From Abditibacteriota bacterium (lineage in GTDB: Bacteria > Armatimonadota > UBA5829): a DNA stretch of 7,548 nucleotides. The position numbers were made by a program, and so were the translations under genes. Below, piece after piece: positions 1 through 5,906 of the stretch (its first letter is position 1; each line of letters begins with the position of its first letter). Below the pieces are notes generated by a model. That model saw nothing but the letters and a program-made list of their open reading frames with translations. It did not search any database and was not told where the DNA came from. The DNA is taken from the NCBI GenBank assembly GCA_017959625.1, contig JAGDAG010000123.1, positions 1 through 7,548 of the forward strand. The letters are read 5' to 3'.

Positions 1-837
1 CTGGCTTTCGGGGAGATCCAGCATATCGAAGATATCCCCGCGGTTTTTTACGGAAACCTCGATGAGGGGAACGGGTTTTCTGCCTCCCGTAAGCCGGGCA
101 AGTTCATCTGCCGCCAGGGACAGGCCCGCCTCCGACCAGTGGGTGTCGCCCCTGAGGAAGAGCTCCTTGTTTTTGTTTGACATAAAGGGCCCCGAAAGGT
201 CGCAGACTATGCAGCCTTCCCTCCCGAGAGTTTCCGAAATGACCGAAAGCGCCCTGTCGGCGGGAACGCCGCCGGACCGGAAGCAGCGGGAGAACCTTTC
301 GGGATACACCGACGCTTTGCCGGGGACGGGCAGCGCCACAAGGGTGACGCCCCTTGACTTAAGATATCTGTCCAGCGCCAGTATCTCTTTCGCGGCAGTT
401 TTTGCGTTTTCGGTATCCTCCCTTACAAGGGAGTATATCTCCTCGCTGTAAAACAATTCGCCGCCGGAACCTGTGAGCGCCTTTTCGTTTCCCGTACGGA
501 GGGCCCCCGTCAGGAAAAGCTGGACCCAGGGACGCGCGGCCTTTGATATATACTGGGCGTCTTCCGCCGAACGCTGGTATTCTTTGATCTCTTCGGGGGA
601 TCCGAAAAGCTTTCCCGCATCACAGACCGACCGTACCCGGGCGGCGCGGGCCCTTGAGGGAAGGAGCCTAATTATCTCCCCTTCCTTTGCTTTTCCGCCG
701 GAGGCAAGCTCCCGGGATACCTGATATAAAGGCATACCGAAAATGACGGCAAGAAAAACCAGTATTGCCGCCGCTGCCGCCGGGGGGGCGATCTTCGTGT
801 TTTCCAGATATCTGCGGGCGTATTCTTCTCTTGTCAT
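1..837 (-). CDS. AlgJ/AlgX-like SGNH-type O-acetyltransferase, N-terminal part (cut by window edge)
   Basis: This is an open frame of 279 codons from an ATG at 837 to the window edge with no stop; the C-terminal part lies outside. Residues 1-18 are a short charged cytoplasmic tail and about 19-38 form one membrane anchor, so the catalytic domain should be periplasmic or extracellular. Family landmarks appear in order: a GELFYSEE stretch near 126-133 (the family's G-x-LFY pattern), LPVPGKASVYPERF at 169-182, GDTHWSEAGL at 230-239, and GDIFDMLDLP at 267-276. The DTHW motif carries the Asp (231) and His (233) of the catalytic triad in AlgJ/AlgX. The Ser nucleophile of this family comes later and is not visible. 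Such proteins acetylate an exported polysaccharide using acyl groups supplied by an MBOAT partner, which is the gene directly upstream with a 7-nt gap. Start choice: no upstream in-frame start exists; the ribosome site is only a weak CAGG, so translation is probably coupled. The glycan substrate is unknown. Confidence 0.88.
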   Translation of the reverse strand, partial: MTREEYARRYLENTKIAPPAAAAAILVFLAVIFGMPLYQVSRELASGGKAKEGEIIRLLPSRARAARVRSVCDAGKLFGSPEEIKEYQRSAEDAQYISKAARPWVQLFLTGALRTGNEKALTGSGGELFYSEEIYSLVREDTENAKTAAKEILALDRYLKSRGVTLVALPVPGKASVYPERFSRCFRSGGVPADRALSVISETLGREGCIVCDLSGPFMSNKNKELFLRGDTHWSEAGLSLAADELARLTGGRKPVPLIEVSVKNRGDIFDMLDLPESQ

Positions 838-844
838 GATCCTG

Positions 845-2293
845 TCAGAAAATAAAATAAATAAACGGATTATACGACTGCACGAAAAGCAGCAGCACCG
901 AAACGGCAAAAAGCAAAAACACAGCAAAAAGCTTTATGGGCGCGAGCTCCTGAGTAAATTCCCATGTGTCCCGGCAGCCCCAGATACATATCCCCGCGCA
1001 GGCAAAGCTGATCAGATGATACGGTTTGAACAGTATGCCTTCTATAAGCCCGTGAAAGGTCCCCGCCGCAGAAGCGGAAAACATGCATTTGATATACAAA
1101 AGGGCTTCGGGAAGGGTCCCGCACCTGAAGAATATCCATGCGAACGTCACCAAAAGGAAGGTCAGAAGCGTCTGCAGCCACGCCGGCGCCCTGTGGTAAA
1201 AAGGCTTTTTGCCGTTCATCCGTTCAAGGGCCAGCATGATCCCGTGAAAGCCCCCCCAGATGACAAAGGTCCAGCCGGCTCCGTGCCACAGGCCTCCGAG
1301 AAGCATCACCAGAATCAGATTGAGATAGGTGCGCCCCTTCCCCTTCCTGTTGCCCCCCAGGGGGATATACAAATAATCCCTGAGCCACGAAGAAAGGGAG
1401 ATATGCCATCTGCGCCAGAACTCGGTTATGGACAAAGACCTGTAGGGCATATCGAAGTTGCGGGCAAAAACGAACCCGAACATAAGCCCCAGCCCCACTG
1501 CCATATCGGAATACCCGCTGAAATCAAAATAGATCTGAAAGCTGTAGGCAAAGGCTCCCAGCCAGGCGTGCAGAGCGTGGACGGGCAGGCTGTCGAAACA
1601 GACGTCGGCAAGCTTTCCGCAGGGGTTTGCCAGAAGCGCCTTTTTGGCCAGCCCGAAAGCAAAGAAGGCAACGCCTCTTGCAAACTTATCGGACGCGTGC
1701 GTCCTTTCCGTCAGCTGCCGGGCGATCTCGGAAAAACGTATTATGGGCCCCGCCACCAGCTGGGGGAACATGGCCACGAAGCAGGCAAAATCCCCGAAGC
1801 TTTTCATGGGCTTTGCATGCCCCCGGTAAACGTCGATAGCGTAGCTCATGGACTGAAAGGTGTAAAAGCTTATGCCCAGGGGCAAAACCACGTTCATGGT
1901 ATGCCCCAGCCCCGGCAGGCCCAAAACCTCCAGCAGGGCGCATGCGTTCCGGCAGGCAAAGTTATGATACTTGAAGAAGCCCAGTATGGCAAGGTTGCTC
2001 ACCACCGAGGCGATCATGGCTCCCCTCTGTATTTTGGACCGGGGCTCCCCCTCCTTCAGTTCCGGGGGCTCCCCTTTAAAGCAAAAACCGTTATAGCCCT
2101 GCACCAGCCCCGCAACGTAATCTATGAGGGTCGACGCCAGCATCAAAAGCACGAAAAGGGGGTTTGCCCAGCCGTAAAAAACGTAGCTTATCAGCGTCAG
2201 CGCGATATTCTTTATCTTTTGCGGGACGGCGTAATATACCAGCAGCGCCGCCGGCAGAAAATAAAAAATAAAAAAAACAGAGCTGAAAACCAA
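845..2293 (-). CDS. AlgI-type MBOAT family membrane O-acyltransferase
   Basis: A complete 482-residue multispanning membrane protein, close to the usual AlgI/DltB-like length (about 460-520). It begins MVFSS, the typical start of this family, encoded from a TTG codon at 2293. Diagnostic MBOAT motifs are FWRRWHISLSSWLRDYLYIPLGG at about 292-314 (His 297) and GGLWHGAGW at 333-341, whose His 337 is the invariant MBOAT residue. FQIYFDFSGYSDMA at 252-265 is also characteristic. Known AlgI-type proteins pass an acyl group, usually acetyl, from a cytoplasmic donor through the membrane to an extracytoplasmic acceptor protein or glycan. Here the likely partner is the AlgJ-like protein encoded next. 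The gene starts 6 nt after the stop of the SGNH gene and has only a weak AGG ribosome site, so translational coupling is likely. DltB or PatA are alternatives, but the AlgJ-like neighbour and the absence of dltA/C/D favour polysaccharide O-acetylation. Confidence 0.95.
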   Translation of the reverse strand: MVFSSVFFIFYFLPAALLVYYAVPQKIKNIALTLISYVFYGWANPLFVLLMLASTLIDYVAGLVQGYNGFCFKGEPPELKEGEPRSKIQRGAMIASVVSNLAILGFFKYHNFACRNACALLEVLGLPGLGHTMNVVLPLGISFYTFQSMSYAIDVYRGHAKPMKSFGDFACFVAMFPQLVAGPIIRFSEIARQLTERTHASDKFARGVAFFAFGLAKKALLANPCGKLADVCFDSLPVHALHAWLGAFAYSFQIYFDFSGYSDMAVGLGLMFGFVFARNFDMPYRSLSITEFWRRWHISLSSWLRDYLYIPLGGNRKGKGRTYLNLILVMLLGGLWHGAGWTFVIWGGFHGIMLALERMNGKKPFYHRAPAWLQTLLTFLLVTFAWIFFRCGTLPEALLYIKCMFSASAAGTFHGLIEGILFKPYHLISFACAGICIWGCRDTWEFTQELAPIKLFAVFLLFAVSVLLLFVQSYNPFIYFIF

Positions 2294-2299
2294 AGGCTG

Positions 2300-3361
2300 T
2301 TACCTGCAGTTTGCCAGTATATCGGCGTATATCATATCAGCCATCCTGTAATAACCGTATTGGTTCGGATGCACGTTCTCGTTCACGACGTCCACAAGCA
2401 TGGGGTTCCGGCTGCTTGCCGGGACCTGCGTCCGCGGGAAATCGTATTTGCAGTCTATATTGGCGTTGGTAGCAATTATGCTTATATTATCCTCTTTGCC
2501 GTACATATCGATTATCTCGCGGCAGTATCCGAACATCGCATTCTTGAAAAACAGGTAATGGCCGTGGTTCCTTACTCCCCAGGCATAGCCGTCGTTGCAG
2601 TTCGGCAAAGGCAGCATGATGTGTATCCTGAGGGTCTTGCTGTAGCTTCTGATGCTGTCGGTGATCTTTTTCAGATTCACAATATAATCGGGGGCTCCCC
2701 CGTCGTTAGGGCCCGAAAGAAGAAAAACGTCGGTGGCGTCGCCGAACTCCTTGTTCTGCTCCATGTAATAGGAAAAGCTGAAGTCCTTTTTTTCGGGATC
2801 AAAAAAGCTGTTGGCCATCCCGGCTTTTTCCGGCAGGGACGTATAATCCCGCCACGCCCAGCTGCTTCGCCCTTCGTGCCTGATCTCACGGGAGTTTCCC
2901 TCGCTGTCCTCTTTCGTGTCGGTCCTCGTCCCGTAAAGGACAAGGGCGTCCCCCATGAGGTTTTTCAGCTCCGCCTGATATACGGCGGCGTGAGTCAGGC
3001 TGTCGCCTATGAATATGGCCCTGACGGCAGGCTTCGGCCCGTCCTCCACTACTCTCACTATACAGGATGCGGACGCGGCCTGCTGTCCGCCGCTGTCGAT
3101 GGCGGCAAGGGAAAGAGGATGGTCGCCGGTTTTTTCGGCGGTTATCCTCAGGCTGTCGGCAAGATTATCGAAGCCATCCCCCGCAAGGGAACTGTTTATG
3201 ATATAGTTATCTATATTGTTGCACCTGCAGATATTATAATAGTGGAGCCTTACTTCCCTGCCCTTTACCACGGGGATCACCGGAGGCAGGCTCAGCTCGC
3301 ACTCGGCGGCCGCCGCGGCAAGGGCTGCGACAAACATAAAAGCAACAATCAAAACCTTCAT
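2300..3361 (-). CDS. Exported SGNH/GDSL hydrolase with N-terminal Ig-like domain
   Basis: A complete 353-residue protein. Residues 1-19 form a signal peptide with a long hydrophobic, Ala-rich core. Residues about 22-107 look like an all-beta Ig-like domain (a DHPLSLAAID-type strand at 80-89, IVRVVEDG at 101-108). The catalytic domain follows. Block I is IFIGDSLTHA (116-125) with nucleophile Ser 121, block II is HEGRSSW (162-168), block III is SGPNDGG (216-222) with Asn 219, and block V is ENVHPNQYGYYRMAD (328-342) with His 331. These are esterase or acyltransferase signatures of the SGNH superfamily. The usual block V Asp three residues before His is Glu 328 here, a conservative change. Next to an MBOAT and an AlgJ-like gene the likely substrate is an O-acylated glycan, so it may be a deacetylase or a second transferase; this is inference. 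The ATG lies directly after the upstream stop codon. The sequence has eight cysteines, an even number, which would suit disulfides outside the cytoplasm. Confidence 0.88.
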   Translation of the reverse strand: MKVLIVAFMFVAALAAAAAECELSLPPVIPVVKGREVRLHYYNICRCNNIDNYIINSSLAGDGFDNLADSLRITAEKTGDHPLSLAAIDSGGQQAASASCIVRVVEDGPKPAVRAIFIGDSLTHAAVYQAELKNLMGDALVLYGTRTDTKEDSEGNSREIRHEGRSSWAWRDYTSLPEKAGMANSFFDPEKKDFSFSYYMEQNKEFGDATDVFLLSGPNDGGAPDYIVNLKKITDSIRSYSKTLRIHIMLPLPNCNDGYAWGVRNHGHYLFFKNAMFGYCREIIDMYGKEDNISIIATNANIDCKYDFPRTQVPASSRNPMLVDVVNENVHPNQYGYYRMADMIYADILANCR

Positions 3362-5740
3362 TTATTCCTCCATACACTGGCCCGCGTTGAAATACTGCTC
3401 CGGGCCGGCGTCGAACTCCAGATCGTCCGCCGTATATATGCTTTCCGCCTGGCCGTTGTCCCCGACGGGCTCCACAAACAGGGTGTAAGTCTTGCCCTTT
3501 TCGTAGCCGAACACCTTCTCGCCGTTGGCGTAGCCCCGGCAGAGGACCCTTATAATCTCTCCATCCCCGGTGCGGAACTCACAGTTTATCAAAGCGTCCT
3601 TGTAGGGAGCGATCTCCTCCAGGGAAGGCAGCCGGGACGCCGCGGTGAGTTTTGCGGTGACGGCGCGGCCGTTGGGAGCGTAGGGCTTTATCGCCCGCTT
3701 CGCAAGCTCGAAGTCCGAGGCTATCTCCTCCGGGGAAAGGGCCCTGTCGTAAACAGCCAGGGAATTGATGACCCCGGTGAAGGCCCCCTTTCCGTCCGGC
3801 AGATTGCCCGCCGTGCAGTCCCAGGCGTCCCACTTGTCAAAACCGCCCTGGGCGTCGGTAAAGGAAGCCGCAAGCCTGCCGTCCATATATACGCTGACCA
3901 CATCGCCGCCGTAGGTGACGGCGCCGTGGACGGTCCTGCCGGGCTCGAGCTTTGCCAAAACCAGCACGGGCTCCTGGTAGTAAACTCCCAGAAAAGTCCT
4001 CATCCTCAGCACCAGAGAGCCGTGCTCCGCGGCCAGGGACAGATTGACGGCGTTCTTTTGGGAGACGGCAAATATGACTCCGTACTCTCCGGGCTTTTTG
4101 ACGCATACGTCAAACACTATGCCGAAGCTGCCGCTTTTCCTTACAGCCTCTCCCGGAGAAGCGCCGGCCTCCAGCGCGCCTCCGCAGAAGCACAGGCCGT
4201 AATTGCCCGCGAGCCAGCTCCTTCCCTTAAGGGCGGGAGGCTCCGGGACGCCGTCCCTGTAAACCATGTTTTCCCCGTCGGGAGCGTAATACCATACCGG
4301 ATCGCCCCCGGGATAGCGCAGGGTGTTGATCGGGATGGTTATATCCAGCCTGTTGGGCTCCCGGGCCAGGTCGCAGATACCCTTTACGTAAAGGACGTCC
4401 TCCTCCACCGGCGCGTCAAAGGCTATATCAATACGGGTCCCCGACTCCGACAGCTTCCGGGCCCCAATGGGGGTACCGGAATGGAGGCCCAGCTTCATGC
4501 CTTTGATATCCACGGGCTCGGACATAAAAAGGGCCACTCCCCCGCGGGTGGTCATCACCCGGGCCACGGAAGGCTTTTCCGGGGCGGATATGACCACCGT
4601 CCCCCTGTAGGTCCTGCCGCCTTTGGCCTCCACCGTATAGACGCCGGGTTTGGAATAGACGTGTCCGGCGGTCCGTCCCCCCTTTTCGGAGGAACCGTCG
4701 CCGAAGGACCATACTGCGGCCTTTTCGTTCTCCGGCAAAGTCCACCGGGCCCGGCTTTTGCCCTCAAAGGACTGTGTCCCCAGCTCCCATTCCCGGAAAT
4801 ACACGGAGGGATACCTGTCCGTATGCTTGTCGAAGCTGTATCTTACGGGTTTTCCGGTGCGCCGAAGGGTCCCGGGGTCTATGGCGCACACAAAGATATC
4901 GTAATCGGACTTGTTGTGGTCGTGCTGGTTGGGAGACGCCCCGAAGGCCAGGGCCCCCATGGAAAGGGACACCTCGGGAAAATATATATAGGATCTGTCT
5001 TCGGGGAGGCACCTGTCGCGGTTGTCCAGTATATGGTGTATCGCGCCGGTCTCCGGACAATAGGCCCCCACGGGGCCGCCGGCGTTTTCCATCCACACTA
5101 TCCATTTGCTGTCGCAGGTGTGGAAGGGCATGCAGCCGTCGAGCTGTTTTATTTCCCTGACGCTCTTTTTGTTTTTGTCGTAAGCGAACACCAACGCGGG
5201 ATGTTCGCAGACTCCGTAGGTGAGGTTTCTGTTGAAGAGCAGATGGTATTTGCCCTTGGTATCATAGAGCTCCCTCGTCTTTTTATCGGACAGGTCGTAA
5301 AGGCAGGTCTTCCGGTCCCCGTTTATATAGATGAAGCTGTCGTTGCCGGTAAACACCACGCTGTGGCCGCCTCCGTAATCGCAGGCCCTGTCAAACAGCA
5401 CGGTATCGGCGCCGGTCTTCATATCCACAAGATGCATCTTTCCCACCGGAGGCCGGTCCTTCCAGCCCCTGGCGGAAACAGGATACTCCATATAGATCAC
5501 CCGGGACCCGTCGGGAGAGACCTGGGCGCTCATATGGTCGGTATTTTTGTCCCCTTTTGCGGATATCTGCTTTTCCCCCTGCCGGCCGTCGAGAGTATTG
5601 GAATATATCCTCCAGACTCCCTGCCTGTTGGATTCCCACACTACGTACCCGTCGCCGAAGCGGGTGACCTCGTCAAAGGCCCAAAGGCTGCAGGATAAAA
5701 CGAAAAAGACGATAGATAAAAGGCCCCGATACGTTTTCAT
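3362..5740 (-). CDS. Large exported multidomain protein: TolB-like propeller, PKD, Ig-like, LamG-like, C-terminal module
   Basis: A 792-residue protein of unknown function. Residues 1-21 are a signal peptide; cleavage after SLWA is plausible, and VLSC at 14-17 is an imperfect lipobox, so lipidation is possible. Residues about 29-316 contain roughly six repeated blade-like units (for example VSPDGSRVIYMEYP at 74-87) typical of TolB/WD40-like propellers. Residues about 330-385 are a PKD domain (WSFGDGS at 344-350, PGVYTVEAK at 365-373). Residues 388-472 resemble an Ig-like or Big-type domain. Residues about 500-682 are a concanavalin A/LamG-like fold (TYGGDVVSVYMDG at 609-621, NSLAVYDRALSPEEIASD at 659-676). 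The last 100 residues (PSLEEIAPYKDALINCEF at 705-722) form a further module I cannot name. No catalytic motif is evident; binding of a polysaccharide or surface is likely by inference. A 30-residue longer frame exists, but the chosen ATG has AGAGGG six bases upstream and opens the signal peptide. The mature chain has 16 cysteines. Confidence 0.85.
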   Translation of the reverse strand: MKTYRGLLSIVFFVLSCSLWAFDEVTRFGDGYVVWESNRQGVWRIYSNTLDGRQGEKQISAKGDKNTDHMSAQVSPDGSRVIYMEYPVSARGWKDRPPVGKMHLVDMKTGADTVLFDRACDYGGGHSVVFTGNDSFIYINGDRKTCLYDLSDKKTRELYDTKGKYHLLFNRNLTYGVCEHPALVFAYDKNKKSVREIKQLDGCMPFHTCDSKWIVWMENAGGPVGAYCPETGAIHHILDNRDRCLPEDRSYIYFPEVSLSMGALAFGASPNQHDHNKSDYDIFVCAIDPGTLRRTGKPVRYSFDKHTDRYPSVYFREWELGTQSFEGKSRARWTLPENEKAAVWSFGDGSSEKGGRTAGHVYSKPGVYTVEAKGGRTYRGTVVISAPEKPSVARVMTTRGGVALFMSEPVDIKGMKLGLHSGTPIGARKLSESGTRIDIAFDAPVEEDVLYVKGICDLAREPNRLDITIPINTLRYPGGDPVWYYAPDGENMVYRDGVPEPPALKGRSWLAGNYGLCFCGGALEAGASPGEAVRKSGSFGIVFDVCVKKPGEYGVIFAVSQKNAVNLSLAAEHGSLVLRMRTFLGVYYQEPVLVLAKLEPGRTVHGAVTYGGDVVSVYMDGRLAASFTDAQGGFDKWDAWDCTAGNLPDGKGAFTGVINSLAVYDRALSPEEIASDFELAKRAIKPYAPNGRAVTAKLTAASRLPSLEEIAPYKDALINCEFRTGDGEIIRVLCRGYANGEKVFGYEKGKTYTLFVEPVGDNGQAESIYTADDLEFDAGPEQYFNAGQCMEE
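3367..3371 (-). promoter_or_regulatory. Ribosome binding site embedded in the end of the upstream gene
   Basis: The minus strand reads GGAGG-AATAA-ATG. The Shine-Dalgarno for the SGNH hydrolase therefore lies within the last codons (Met-Glu-Glu-stop) of the large exported protein, and the stop codon TAA is immediately followed by the ATG. This arrangement favours termination-reinitiation coupling and roughly matched expression of the two exported proteins. Confidence 0.8.
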
Positions 5741-5746
5741 GATATG

Positions 5747-5752
5747 CCCTCT
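5747..5752 (-). promoter_or_regulatory. Ribosome binding site that fixes the start of the large exported protein
   Basis: The minus strand reads AGAGGG, then six bases (CATATC), then ATG at 5740. This supports the start at the signal peptide rather than at the upstream in-frame ATG at 5830, whose extra 30 codons would run through the hairpin and have no hydrophobic leader. Confidence 0.75.
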
Positions 5753-5782
5753 TTTGCATTTCGTAATAACTGTTTTTGTCAA

Positions 5783-5809
5783 ACGGTGCCGCAGAAGCTG
5801 CGGCACCGT
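5783..5809 (-). terminator. Strong hairpin after ftsZ, possible terminator or attenuator
   Basis: The arms ACGGTGCCGCAG (5783-5794) and CTGCGGCACCGT (5798-5809) are perfect reverse complements, giving a 12-bp GC-rich stem with a 3-base loop. It lies 97 bases after the ftsZ stop. Read on the minus strand, the stem is followed by only two further T residues and then GACA, so the usual U-tract of an intrinsic terminator is missing. On the plus strand no T-run follows either. It may be a weak or factor-assisted terminator, an RNA-stabilising end for the ftsZ transcript, an attenuator in the leader of the downstream operon, or a dyad operator. The dyad is certain; its function is not. Confidence 0.45.
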
Positions 5810-5906
5810 ATCATGCCAATATACCGGCAACGTGCGTTATCTGCCGCCCTGTCCTTCGCTCGGACGCTCCGGAAAAAGCGGCCTTTTTATAACGGCAAAG
5901 CCTTGT

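Larger units (their letters stand above)
5741..5906. other. Intergenic region between ftsZ and the envelope-modification cluster
   Basis: This 166-bp gap is the only sizeable noncoding stretch in the window. It holds the 12-bp hairpin listed separately, a short AT-rich inverted repeat at 5873-5888 (AAAAAG, four-base loop, CTTTTT), and a ribosome site just before the next gene. A promoter for the downstream cluster would be expected here. The best pieces I see are an exact TTGACA (minus strand, 5782-5777) lacking a good partner and an isolated TATATT (minus strand, near 5822), and neither makes a convincing promoter. I see no small gene or RNA that I can support. Confidence 0.6.

Noticed and set aside
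62..724. Two plus-strand open frames of 129 and 83 codons
   Set aside because: They lie opposite the AlgJ-like gene, whose DTHW and GDIFDML motifs establish the minus strand as coding. Their translations are low in information and lack family features.
743..5698. A 1,651-codon open frame on the plus strand
   Set aside because: It is the exact codon-register antisense of three well-supported minus-strand genes. Its translation has no recognisable domain, no coherent hydrophobic or globular pattern, and no good ribosome site. It exists because TTA, CTA and TCA are absent from the sense genes.
3362..5740. Identification of the large protein as TolB of the Tol-Pal system
   Set aside because: TolB is about 430 residues with its own N-terminal domain and sits in a tol-pal operon. 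Here only the propeller-like repeats are shared, followed by PKD, Ig-like and LamG-like domains and no tol or pal neighbours.
5754..5782. Promoter with TTGACA at 5782-5777 on the minus strand
   Set aside because: The -35-like box is exact, but no sequence 16-18 bases on resembles a -10 box (best is TGCAAA at spacing 18), and the predicted start would fall on the ribosome site. I do not call it without transcript data.
5741..5830. N-terminal extension of the large exported protein to an ATG at 5830
   Set aside because: The extra 30 codons would run through the perfect hairpin and put a signal peptide in the middle of the protein. The ATG at 5740 has AGAGGG at good spacing and opens directly with the signal peptide.
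5873..5888. Short inverted repeat AAAAAG-CGGC-CTTTTT as a terminator of ftsZ
   Set aside because: The stem is six mostly A-T pairs and is not followed by a T-run on the minus strand, so it is too weak to support a terminator call.
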